Shown here: piece after piece, positions 8,249 through 16,836 of the stretch
Layout of the letters: each line of letters starts with the position of its first letter
How positions within the stretch are numbered: position 1 is the stretch's first letter
Notes under the pieces: generated by a model
Told to the model about the DNA's origin: nothing
Seen by the model: only the letters and a program-made list of their open reading frames with translations
Database searches by the model: none
Assembly (NCBI RefSeq): GCF_021390515.1
Contig: NZ_JAJUXI010000007.1
Coordinates: forward strand, 1-64,000
DNA: 64,000 nt
Origin: Dyadobacter sp. CY326
GTDB taxonomy: Bacteria; Bacteroidota; Bacteroidia; Cytophagales; Spirosomataceae
Reading direction: 5' to 3'
Program-made: the position numbers and the translations under genes

Positions 8249-10639
8249 ATGAGAGACAATAGCGCTAATCTTGCCACAATTGATTCCATGGATCACGTGG
8301 AACAAGAATTTAATCTGAAGGAGTATCTTTTGCGGTATGTCCGCTACTGGTACTTGTTTCCTATTTTCATCTTTTTGTCACTTATTGTGGCATTTCTTTA
8401 CCTTCAGGTAACCCAACCTGTTTACAGCACAAAAACCAGCATTCTGATTAAGGACGAGAATAAAGGTTTAAGTGGTGCCCAAGGTGATATATTATCGGAA
8501 TTGAGCACCCAATTTGGCGGAAACAAGCTGGTAGAAAATGAGCTTGAGATTATCAAATCTCAAACCTTGATGGAGCAAGTTATTAAAGAGTTGCGACTGG
8601 ATGTTTCCTACACTGCGAAACAAGGGTTAAGCACTATTAACTTATACCGCACTACGCCTATCACGATTGTTCCAGAGGTTGTTACTCCTTATGGCTTTCA
8701 AGAGGCGATGGTCATCCATATTGTCGACAGCCTTCACTTTCGATTCAATGATGAAGAGCAGCTATTCTCTTATAATCAAAGATTTAATAACGCTTGGGGC
8801 GCTTTCATTGTAACAAAAAATAAAGCAGGAGTTGATACTTCTGTTGATAAAATCGAAGTGCACTTTACCGAAGTTAAGAACTTAGCGGAAGATATGCTTG
8901 AACGCTTAACTGTTCAGCAACCGAATGTAAAGAGCACCGTCCTTGAACTAACATTTGAAGATTCGGATGTTCAAAGATCTAAAGACGTACTAAATAAACT
9001 GTTGGACGTTTACGTCCAATCTTCACTTACTGATAAAAATAGTGAAGCAAGTAATACGCTGAAGTTTATTGAAAACCGCCTTGGACTAATAACTGGCGAA
9101 TTGGGTGATGTTGAAAAAGATGTTGAATCTTATAAAACCACTCAAGGCATTACAGATATCAGCGCTGAATCTCAATTGTTTCTTGAAAATATTAAGGAAA
9201 ACGACTCGAAACTGAATGAAGTTAACACCAAAATCAGCATTCTCGAAAGTGTAGACAATTACATTTCGAATGCCGGAGAAGGTGCCGTTGCTCCTGCAAC
9301 TTATATGATTGATGATCCCGTTTTGGTGTCATTGTTAACAAAATTCAATGAGCTGGAACTTCAAAGAGAAAGATATGCCAGGACGACTTCTCCGAACAAC
9401 CCACTTCTACAGACAATCAACACCCAGCTAGCGGGAACCCGTCAATCGATTAAAGAAAACGTTCAGAATCTAAAACGAGGAATGGCGGTTACGAAAAGAA
9501 ATTTGGAGGGGATCAATACTAGATTTTCTGCCGGATTGAGAAGCATTCCAAAAAAAGAAAGAGAGTTCGTCGGAATCAAGAGACAGCAGTCAATTAAGGA
9601 AGAACTTTATCTGTATCTGCTTCAGAAAAGAGAAGAAACAGCCTTGGCTTATGCATCCACTGTTACCGACAGCCGTCTAATCGATGCTCCAATATCAACT
9701 TTCAGACCGGTTAAACCGAGAAAAGCGGTTATCTGGCTGGGAGCAGGAGTTTCTGGATTTATTATCCCTATTTTGATTATCAACCTCCTCTTCTTACTGA
9801 ATAACACTGTACAGAGAAGAGAGGAAATCGAAAAGTCTACCAACACCTCAATTTTAGGTGAGATAGGACAGATGAAAAAGAGTGGGGAGAATCCACAGGG
9901 AGAAGATACAATTATCAAAATGACCAGCAGAAGTGCTGTTGCAGAGCAATTCCGAGCCTTACGAACAAACTTGCAATATCTTGGAGATGGAAGCTGCCGG
10001 GTAATCATGTTTACGTCATCGATAGGAGGTGAAGGTAAAAGCTTTGTCAGCGTGAACCTTGCGGCCAGCCTTGCATACTCAGATAAGCGGGTATTGCTAA
10101 TCGGACTTGATTTGAGAAAGCCAACGCTTCATGAACGTTTGCAAGTGTCTAATAAAACAGGAGCGTCAAATTGTCTTATAGGGCAAGGCAGCTACAGTGA
10201 CTTTATCCAGTCGACTGGCGTGCATCCGAAATTCGATGTTCTTACAAGTGGTCCCATACCGCCGAACCCATCAGAGTTGTTAAGTAATGGGAAATTGCCT
10301 GTAATGCTCGAGGAGTTGAAGACTCAATATGATTACATTTTGATTGACTCACCACCGTACGGGTTAGTAACCGATTCCGCTTTGATAGCGCAGTATGTTG
10401 ATGCAACATTGTATATCGTTCGGTACAATTATACACTTCATGATCACCTCAGAAGAATCGGAGAAATTCACCAGTCACGTCGATTTGCCAATTTATCTGT
10501 GATTTTCAATGGTGTCAATTACGGTGCTGGATACGGATATGGCTACGGATACGGTGGATACGGATACGGATATTACTCTGAAGATTCGGATTCAAAAGCA
10601 ACATCAGTTACAGCTAAAATCAAGAAACTTGTCAGTTAA
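8249..10639 (+). CDS. wzc: Wzc-like polysaccharide co-polymerase and tyrosine kinase (locus A)
   Basis: A 796-residue fused co-polymerase and BY-kinase. A Wzz-type domain starts with a membrane helix near residues 32-52. A long periplasmic coiled-coil part follows (about 100-500), then a second helix near 510-530. The kinase domain has Walker A (GGEGKSF, about 592), Walker A' (LIGLDLRKP, about 617) and Walker B (YILIDSPP, about 696). The C-terminus carries nine tyrosines between residues about 757 and 776, the likely autophosphorylation cluster. The enzyme sets chain length and drives export with Wza. An ATG at 8288 is an alternative start. Its stop codon lies inside a perfect hairpin described separately. 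Confidence 0.9.
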   Translation: MRDNSANLATIDSMDHVEQEFNLKEYLLRYVRYWYLFPIFIFLSLIVAFLYLQVTQPVYSTKTSILIKDENKGLSGAQGDILSELSTQFGGNKLVENELEIIKSQTLMEQVIKELRLDVSYTAKQGLSTINLYRTTPITIVPEVVTPYGFQEAMVIHIVDSLHFRFNDEEQLFSYNQRFNNAWGAFIVTKNKAGVDTSVDKIEVHFTEVKNLAEDMLERLTVQQPNVKSTVLELTFEDSDVQRSKDVLNKLLDVYVQSSLTDKNSEASNTLKFIENRLGLITGELGDVEKDVESYKTTQGITDISAESQLFLENIKENDSKLNEVNTKISILESVDNYISNAGEGAVAPATYMIDDPVLVSLLTKFNELELQRERYARTTSPNNPLLQTINTQLAGTRQSIKENVQNLKRGMAVTKRNLEGINTRFSAGLRSIPKKEREFVGIKRQQSIKEELYLYLLQKREETALAYASTVTDSRLIDAPISTFRPVKPRKAVIWLGAGVSGFIIPILIINLLFLLNNTVQRREEIEKSTNTSILGEIGQMKKSGENPQGEDTIIKMTSRSAVAEQFRALRTNLQYLGDGSCRVIMFTSSIGGEGKSFVSVNLAASLAYSDKRVLLIGLDLRKPTLHERLQVSNKTGASNCLIGQGSYSDFIQSTGVHPKFDVLTSGPIPPNPSELLSNGKLPVMLEELKTQYDYILIDSPPYGLVTDSALIAQYVDATLYIVRYNYTLHDHLRRIGEIHQSRRFANLSVIFNGVNYGAGYGYGYGYGGYGYGYYSEDSDSKATSVTAKIKKLVS
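10528..10576 (+). repeat. GGATAC-like hexanucleotide repeat in the wzc tyrosine tail
   Basis: The tyrosine-rich tail is written as repeated near-identical hexamers (GGATAC, GGATAT, GGCTAC), each coding Gly-Tyr. A loss or gain of one unit by slippage would keep the frame and change the number of phosphorylatable tyrosines. The equivalent region of the second wzc (about 36996-37028) is shorter and less regular. Confidence 0.6.
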
Positions 10640-10654
10640 CAACTGACAAGTTTC
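10624..10654 (+). terminator. Hairpin overlapping the wzc stop codon
   Basis: GAAACTTGTCAGTT (10624-10637) and AACTGACAAGTTTC (10641-10654) form a perfect 14-bp stem with a 3-base loop. The wzc stop TAA occupies 10637-10639, at the loop. There is no strong T-run after the stem, so this may be an attenuator or an mRNA stabiliser instead of a full terminator. It sits between the export genes and the wzx-wzy-glycosyltransferase genes. Confidence 0.6.
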
Positions 10655-10709
10655 CCTAACTGACCCGGCTCGTAAGATCTGGGTTCAGCAATACTAACAC
10701 TTACTCAAC

Positions 10710-12176
10710 GTGGCTAAAGGAAAAGGCTTTATACAGAACATTTCCTGGAATTTACTGGGAGCAATCTTTCCATTGGTTGTCTCAATTTATGCAATTCCAA
10801 AATTAATTGCAGGTTACGGAGATGTACGTTTTGGACTTCTGACCCTCATATGGTCGATCATTGGCTACTTCAGCATTTTCGATTTTGGAATGGGACGCGC
10901 ACTTACCAAACTGGTAGCGGAGCGCCTGGGTACAGAACAAGAAGATGAGCTTCCGGATCTGACCTTAACATCCGTTTTTCTGATCGGTCTGATGGGAATA
11001 ATTGCAGGAATAGTTTTGATTCTATCCTCCAAAGCAATTTTAGGCAATTTCCTACACATAGAAGGGGCATTGCTTGAGGAGTCTCAAAAGGCGTTACAAA
11101 TATTAGCGTTGGCACTACCAACAGTGGTTCTGCAAGCTGGGATAATAGGCCTGCTCGAAGCCCATAATGAATTTAGGGCTATCAGTACTATACGACTGTT
11201 TCTAGGCCTTTTTAACTTTCTCGGGCCAGTGGTCGCATTGTATTGGTCAAATGACTTGTACATTGTAACATTAATATTGGCCGCTGCTAGGATTATATCA
11301 ACGGGGTTATATCTAAACCGTTGCTTCCGCTTAAATATCCTAACCTTTCGGAATGCACAAATTAAATTTTTGTATTGCAAGTATCTATTCAGGTATGGTG
11401 CGTGGGTAACAGTAAGCAATGTGATTAGCCCTTTAATGGTACAGTTAGACAGATTCATTATTGGATCATTTATCTCAGTGTCGAAAATAGCATATTACAC
11501 TGTCCCGGCTGATGCTATTAATAAACTTAGCGTCGCACCGACTGCACTCATTTCAGTAATGTTCCCAACTTTTGCAAATGTCTGGGGTAGTTCAAAGCGT
11601 GAAGATGGTAGCTCATTATTTTGGAGAACGTCGGTTGTAATGCTCAATGCTATTCTTCCAGTGTGCGTAATATTTGTATTGTTTGCTAACGAGGGGCTTA
11701 GCCTTTGGCTAGGCGAAACCTTCGCTATTGAAAGTACCGCCATTGTTCAATTCCTCTCCATTGGTTTTTTACTGAATAGCCTTGCAAGAGTGCCACATGC
11801 TTTGCTGCAAAGTGTAGGACGTCCCGATATAACGGCGAAGTTGCACATAATTGAACTTCCACTATACCTTCTTGCACTATGGCTGCTATTATCCGACTGG
11901 GGTGTACAGGGTGCAGCAGTTGCCTGGTCATTCAGAATGTTTATTGACTTTTTTCTCTTATTATTTATTTCAGGAAAAACATTACCAGAAGTCAAGCCTG
12001 CGTGTAACAAAATTCTGATTGTGACATTATTGGCAATAGTTCCGATAATTGGAACAATGTTAATTACTGATTTGACGTGGAAAATTATTATTGCAGTGTT
12101 AGTTATCATCATTTCAGGTGCCACACTATTCAAACAATTAATTTCATTTCAATCGCACTATTTGAAGCTTGCTTAG
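10710..12176 (+). CDS. wzx: Wzx-type polysaccharide flippase (locus A)
   Basis: A 488-residue integral membrane protein of the MATE-like MOP superfamily with about a dozen hydrophobic segments. The N-terminus (FIQNISWNLLGAIFPLVVSI) and the FDFGMGRALTKLVAERLG block near residue 57 are typical of polysaccharide biosynthesis transporters. It would flip undecaprenyl-linked repeat units to the periplasm. The start is GTG; no ATG is available before the conserved N-terminal helix. It is separated from wzc by 70 bases that include the hairpin, and 33 bases precede the next gene. Confidence 0.85.
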   Translation: MAKGKGFIQNISWNLLGAIFPLVVSIYAIPKLIAGYGDVRFGLLTLIWSIIGYFSIFDFGMGRALTKLVAERLGTEQEDELPDLTLTSVFLIGLMGIIAGIVLILSSKAILGNFLHIEGALLEESQKALQILALALPTVVLQAGIIGLLEAHNEFRAISTIRLFLGLFNFLGPVVALYWSNDLYIVTLILAAARIISTGLYLNRCFRLNILTFRNAQIKFLYCKYLFRYGAWVTVSNVISPLMVQLDRFIIGSFISVSKIAYYTVPADAINKLSVAPTALISVMFPTFANVWGSSKREDGSSLFWRTSVVMLNAILPVCVIFVLFANEGLSLWLGETFAIESTAIVQFLSIGFLLNSLARVPHALLQSVGRPDITAKLHIIELPLYLLALWLLLSDWGVQGAAVAWSFRMFIDFFLLLFISGKTLPEVKPACNKILIVTLLAIVPIIGTMLITDLTWKIIIAVLVIIISGATLFKQLISFQSHYLKLA

Positions 12177-12209
12177 CTCAATCACGTGTAAGACTTCTAA
12201 CTTAAATCA

Positions 12210-13601
12210 ATGAATAGCTTCAGTATTATAACAAAGGATAAAAGTCTCTGGCTGCCTGCGCTGCTGATAGGAGGTCTATTCGCTGTGGTGCCGTCGCTAA
12301 TCTTTAAATACTCATTTTACCTTCTGTTTCTGATAACCTTACTAGGTTTTTACCTGGTACTTTCTCGCAAGGCCGGAGTCACGACGATGATATTTGCTTA
12401 TAGTTTGATGATCCCATCCACTTCTAGCACCATTGGTTTGGGAGCGACCCGATATATCGCCCCACTGTATATAGTGGTAATAATTTTGGTCTATTGGCTA
12501 TTTACTAAAAGCAGGGTAAAATATAATTTCAGTTTTGCGCAATGGATAATCCTTCCACTACTATTATTTGCCTTTTTTAATTCGGCCAGAAATAATACAG
12601 TTGACGAATTTGTCAGAATGATTCTGTTTTTGATATCTACTTTTGGTGTCTATTACCTGACACTTCTTGACAGGACTAATATCAGGCAATTCTATGCGCT
12701 GCTGGATTTGATTTTCTACCTAACAATCATCTTTGTGATTCTGGAGGTGTTGTTTATTTATACGCCATACCAAATCATTTATTCTGAAAAATTCGTGGAT
12801 TTGCAGCAGCGTGCAAAGGGTTTGACTGGACACCCGCTTGTATTTTCAGGATTTATTTCTTTCTACATCGCAGCGCTATTCGTAAAGGGCATTATATTGA
12901 AACATTGGAGTTGGTTCAATATGATCATGTGTGTGCCTTTCCTCATATTATCTGCTTCCAGGACCGGATTGATTCTTGCTATTGCTTCTGTACTTATCTA
13001 TATTTTCCTCGAAAAGAAATATAAAAATAGTACGTTCTTGATTACATCTGTTGTTGCAGCAATGACTGTATTGATTTTGTTTCCGTATCTCATGGACCTT
13101 ATCAATAGCACATCGCTTAAAAGACTTCAAACTGCCAATGTAGATCAGAGACTTGGCGCTTATTCCGTTGTTGCCAATATCTTTGCGAGCAATGTATTTG
13201 GAATCGGTTTCTCAATTGATGCACTTAAAAGTGAACTTGCCCATGGAGGTTTCAGCCTTGACTCCAAATTCAACAGCTCATTTCTTGTATTTGATAATGC
13301 ATACCTTACATTATTAACAGCCTATGGGATATTCTCCTTACTGTTCTATGTAATATTTGTAAATCCAGTGAGATTTTGTCTAAAACACAAGGCGCTTGGA
13401 TTTACCAAGATTTCAAATTCAGCCATATTACTTTTTGCTATCTGGTTTTTGCAGAATTTCTCTTTTGACAGTATTTTTTACTTTCCTGTAAATAGTTTTT
13501 ACTTTATCCTCATGGGACTTTTAGTTAGGCAAATACAACAGGAAAAAGCTGCCATTCAACGTAGTAGAATAGAAACTCATGTTTTAAACGAGGCGCATTA
13601 A
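12210..13601 (+). CDS. wzy: Wzy-like O-antigen/EPS polymerase (locus A)
   Basis: A 463-residue protein that is almost entirely hydrophobic helices, with one long loop containing KGLTGHPLVFSGFIS (about residues 206-220), followed by LSASRTGLILA near 248. This layout fits the O-antigen ligase/Wzy polymerase family, which joins repeat units at the periplasmic face. Polymerase and ligase cannot be told apart by sequence alone; position between wzx and the glycosyltransferases favours polymerase. Confidence 0.75.
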   Translation: MNSFSIITKDKSLWLPALLIGGLFAVVPSLIFKYSFYLLFLITLLGFYLVLSRKAGVTTMIFAYSLMIPSTSSTIGLGATRYIAPLYIVVIILVYWLFTKSRVKYNFSFAQWIILPLLLFAFFNSARNNTVDEFVRMILFLISTFGVYYLTLLDRTNIRQFYALLDLIFYLTIIFVILEVLFIYTPYQIIYSEKFVDLQQRAKGLTGHPLVFSGFISFYIAALFVKGIILKHWSWFNMIMCVPFLILSASRTGLILAIASVLIYIFLEKKYKNSTFLITSVVAAMTVLILFPYLMDLINSTSLKRLQTANVDQRLGAYSVVANIFASNVFGIGFSIDALKSELAHGGFSLDSKFNSSFLVFDNAYLTLLTAYGIFSLLFYVIFVNPVRFCLKHKALGFTKISNSAILLFAIWFLQNFSFDSIFYFPVNSFYFILMGLLVRQIQQEKAAIQRSRIETHVLNEAH

Positions 13602-13628
13602 AGTGCTTTTATAAAATATAATAGAACT

Positions 13629-14465
13629 ATGCCGGGAATCAAAACAACATCTGACGTACAAGTGCTTGTTCTTGTCGTTTTATATAAGTGCCCTCCGGAC
13701 GAGTGTCAAACGATTATAAGCCTAGGGAAGCAGAAGCAAGCTGCAAATTTAAATGTACGCTATATCGTATGGGATAATAGTCCGGCTGGACTCGACAAGT
13801 CGGACAGCGAAAGATTGCAAACCCTCCTACCCTGTGAATATATTTCCACTCCTGTTAATACAGGTTTGGCAAAATTATATAACATGGTAGTTTCTTCCAA
13901 TAACTTCGATTATATCATTCTGCTTGATCAAGACAGCGGATTACCTGATACATATTTCTATACTCTATCAAATGCTATACAAGAAAATCCTGCTTTAAAG
14001 CTGTTTTTGCCCCTTGTAATGAACGGCGATCGGATAGTTAGTCCTGGTAATTTTCATTTCTTTAAGGGTAAACACTGGGCTAGCCCAAGAGCAGGTATCA
14101 TTAAAGCTAAAAACGTAATCGGTGTAACAAGTGGCATGACGATAAGTAAGGAATATTTTAATAGAACAGGCTACGAATTTGATGAGAGGCTTATTTTATA
14201 TGGAATAGATACAAAATTTCTCCTGGATTATGCTTGGAAAGAGAAGGAACTGTATGTTTTGGATAGTGTAATTGCACACAACTCGGCATTATGGTCTAAA
14301 ACAACAGCCGAAGAATTGTTACCTCGGTTTAGGAATTTTCAGAAAGCTTGGCAAATCATTTTGAGTGACCGGCCATTCGCTCAATTCCTCAATTATGTTT
14401 TCGCTCTATATTCCCGGCTAAAACTTTCTTTAAAGTACAAGGATGTAAGATTTATCAGGTCATAG
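13629..14465 (+). CDS. Family 2 glycosyltransferase, rhamnosyltransferase-like
   Basis: A 278-residue GT2 enzyme. The nucleotide-sugar part is recognisable from YIVWDNSPAG near residue 50, NTGLAKLYNMVV near 78 and the acidic LLDQDSG near 99, which would hold the metal. The WbbL/RfbF style of this fold commonly transfers rhamnose from dTDP-rhamnose, and rml genes are in the same locus; the donor is inferred. No membrane helix is evident, so it should act at the cytoplasmic face. The gene is followed 31 bases later by the next transferase. Confidence 0.78.
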   Translation: MPGIKTTSDVQVLVLVVLYKCPPDECQTIISLGKQKQAANLNVRYIVWDNSPAGLDKSDSERLQTLLPCEYISTPVNTGLAKLYNMVVSSNNFDYIILLDQDSGLPDTYFYTLSNAIQENPALKLFLPLVMNGDRIVSPGNFHFFKGKHWASPRAGIIKAKNVIGVTSGMTISKEYFNRTGYEFDERLILYGIDTKFLLDYAWKEKELYVLDSVIAHNSALWSKTTAEELLPRFRNFQKAWQIILSDRPFAQFLNYVFALYSRLKLSLKYKDVRFIRS

Positions 14466-14496
14466 TTTTTTGGATACATTAAACCTAAACCATAAT

Positions 14497-15666
14497 ATGA
14501 ATTTAGTTAGTATTCCCTACCACGATTGGCGTAAGATTTCAAAAGAGGGAGCCAGGACCAGAGACGCGCATTTCCTGCATCATCTTGCAAATCATGAAAG
14601 GGTTTCTAAGTTGCTTGTTGTTAATAGGCCAACGACATATCTGGAAATATTGGTCAAAGGCAATTCCCTAAAAATTGAAGGGCAAGTCATTTACAAGCGA
14701 GGCGGGTTCAAGCTATATAAGGTGTCCGAAAACATGTTTGTCATTGACTACATTACATTTGACATTTTGGGACAGGCGTTAAACAAGAAAAAATGGTTTT
14801 TTGACATATTTGGTGACCAACAGTTAAGTGCTTTTTACAAGGAATGCCTGAACCTGTTGCAAATGAAGCAACCCATAATTTTTAATAAAAATATCTTTGC
14901 GTATAAATTTATTGAAAATAATTCATATAGTAAATCAGTGTTTGATGCATGGGATAACTTCTTACAATTTCCGGACAACAAAACTATTGAAGAAGAGCTT
15001 AAAACGGCATATTCATCATTATCGAAGCATGCGAGCAAGTGGATTACTAACTCAAAAAAGAATATAGATTATTTTACTAAACTTCTTAACATTCCAGCTC
15101 CCGTTTTAATAAAAAATGGGGTTGATTTCGAAACGTTTAGAAAAAAATACGAGGTTCCCGAGGACATGAAAACAATTACCCGCCCAATTATTGGGTTTGG
15201 TGGTAAGATATCTCACTTGTTCGATTGGGAGATGTATAACTACTGTTTGGAAAAACATCCTGACAAAAGTTTCGTTATTGTAGGGCAAGTGCTGGACAAG
15301 CAGGTTTTTAATGACATTTCAAAAAGTGATAACTTCCACTACCTCAGTGACAAGCATTATTCGAAATACCCGGCTTACGTTTGTAATTTTGATGTTGGAA
15401 TAATTCCTTATGTTAACAACCATCTAGATAGTGGTGCAGACAGTATAAAAGCTTATGAATACCTGGCCGCAAGATTACCCTCAGTTGGTTCCAGGGGTGC
15501 AGGAATGGCAGACTTGTCGGAATTTATGCTAATTGCTGATGATAAAGAATCCTTTTCTTTATTGATTGATAAGGCAGTAAATGCAAAGGCTGAGATTAAT
15601 TTATCTCCAGATCATTCGTGGAAATCGAAAACAGATTCATTTATTGAATTGGCGAGCAGACTTTAA
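14497..15666 (+). CDS. Glycosyltransferase, GT-B fold
   Basis: A 389-residue protein with a GT-B layout: an N-terminal acceptor half and a C-terminal donor half containing NGVDFETF near residue 210, IIGFGGKISHLFDWEMY near 230, FVIVGQ near 258 and DSIKAYEYLAARLPSVGSRG near 318. It resembles TuaH-like teichuronic acid transferases. The frame is open from a TTG at 14470, but the ATG at 14497 (MNLVSIPYHDWRK) is a better start. The gene is notably AT-rich (about 36% G+C in a hand-counted 120-base sample). Donor and acceptor are unknown. Confidence 0.7.
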   Translation: MNLVSIPYHDWRKISKEGARTRDAHFLHHLANHERVSKLLVVNRPTTYLEILVKGNSLKIEGQVIYKRGGFKLYKVSENMFVIDYITFDILGQALNKKKWFFDIFGDQQLSAFYKECLNLLQMKQPIIFNKNIFAYKFIENNSYSKSVFDAWDNFLQFPDNKTIEEELKTAYSSLSKHASKWITNSKKNIDYFTKLLNIPAPVLIKNGVDFETFRKKYEVPEDMKTITRPIIGFGGKISHLFDWEMYNYCLEKHPDKSFVIVGQVLDKQVFNDISKSDNFHYLSDKHYSKYPAYVCNFDVGIIPYVNNHLDSGADSIKAYEYLAARLPSVGSRGAGMADLSEFMLIADDKESFSLLIDKAVNAKAEINLSPDHSWKSKTDSFIELASRL

Positions 15667-15720
15667 TGCAGAAAGCATTAAGGATCAGCTGTTTCACAAA
15701 ACATTATAAAAGTGACTTTC

Positions 15721-16815
15721 ATGACACAAATTCTTAAACAGTTTAGAGCATTCAATGTAATGAAAAGCACACTTTTCATTACATTGAATGCTCTAATTTG
15801 CTTTCCTCTAATAGCTCAGACACAAGATGTAAAATTAGGAGCATACTATTTCGATGGTTGGTCTGGATCAAAGTCTAATCACATGAATGCTGATCTCGTT
15901 AGCAGATTCAATGAGCGAAAACCGATATGGGGCTGGCAAACCAGTAACCCAGAAGTTATAGGAAAACAAGTGTTATTGGCAAAACAATATGGCCTTTCCT
16001 TTTTTAGTTTTTGCTGGTATTATAAAAACTCAGGCAATGGCGAAGTAGACAGCGATATCAAGAACAATGCGCTAAAGCAATTCTTGAAGCTTGATAGTAA
16101 CTTTGAATTCAGCATTATGGTTGCCAATCACAAAGGCTACAATTTTAAGCCGGATGATTGGGACAGCCTTTCGGTTTACTGGTGTAAGTTGTTTAAGGAC
16201 AAGAGATATTTACTTGTCGATGGCAAACCTGTGATAACATTTTTTAGTCTAAACTACCTTTTGCAATCTTTTAAAACGCCTGAAAATGTTAAGAAAGCAT
16301 TTGATTCGTTACGTGCAATGGCAGTTAAAAACGGTTCTAATGGCGTAACGTTTGCCGTTAATCTTAATCGCCTGGATATTATCAATCAGGCGGAAGCATG
16401 TGGCTTTGATGTTTTGACTGGTTACAATTTTCATCAATATATTCCGGATTCGACGCAGATTGGAACTCATGACATTGATGTGATGAGGACCACAGAGGCC
16501 AGGGTCTGGGATCAGATGGCGAAGTCCACCAACCTTCGCATTATACCAAATGTTACATTAAACTGGGATCCAAGAGCGGTTACTGACCCCCGTAACAGGG
16601 AATCGTCAAGCTTAAAAGGATATTCAAAGCAGTCAGTTTATAAATCTGTTAAGTCATGTTTAGACTGGATGTCTCAAAATAAAAGCAGCCTTGCGGGAAA
16701 CATAGCAGTGTTATACGCATGGAATGAGTATGGCGAGGGTGCCTGGTTAACTCCATCCAAACAATTAAAGAATAGTTTACTTGAAGGACTCAAGCAAGGT
16801 AAGGTTCGAGATTAG
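15721..16815 (+). CDS. WbsX/GH99-like protein with signal peptide
   Basis: A 364-residue protein of the WbsX/GH99-like fold: KLGAYYFDGWSG near the mature N-terminus, SFFSFCWYYKNSG near residue 98 and AVLYAWNEYGEGAWL near 340. WbsX proteins are often annotated as glycosyltransferases, but the fold is that of GH99-type hydrolases. A hydrophobic signal (MKSTLFITLNALICFPLIAQ) is present, so the protein is probably exported and more likely processes polysaccharide than builds repeat units. Possible starts are GTG 15712, ATG 15721 and ATG 15760. The last is the best signal-peptide start but lies inside a perfect 25-bp inverted repeat. The start is uncertain, the family call is firmer. Confidence 0.7.
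   Translation: MTQILKQFRAFNVMKSTLFITLNALICFPLIAQTQDVKLGAYYFDGWSGSKSNHMNADLVSRFNERKPIWGWQTSNPEVIGKQVLLAKQYGLSFFSFCWYYKNSGNGEVDSDIKNNALKQFLKLDSNFEFSIMVANHKGYNFKPDDWDSLSVYWCKLFKDKRYLLVDGKPVITFFSLNYLLQSFKTPENVKKAFDSLRAMAVKNGSNGVTFAVNLNRLDIINQAEACGFDVLTGYNFHQYIPDSTQIGTHDIDVMRTTEARVWDQMAKSTNLRIIPNVTLNWDPRAVTDPRNRESSSLKGYSKQSVYKSVKSCLDWMSQNKSSLAGNIAVLYAWNEYGEGAWLTPSKQLKNSLLEGLKQGKVRD
15743..15796 (+). repeat. Perfect 25-bp inverted repeat with 4-base loop
   Basis: The left arm 15743-15767 (begins TTAGAGCATTCAATG) and right arm 15772-15796 (ends CATTGAATGCTCTAA) are exact reverse complements, separated only by CACA. In RNA this would be a very stable stem spanning the signal-peptide codons. The ATG at 15760 is in the left arm. 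There is no T-run after it. No second copy was noticed in the window. Confidence 0.95.
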
Positions 16816-16836
16816 ATCTAGAAATTTGTAGAAAGC

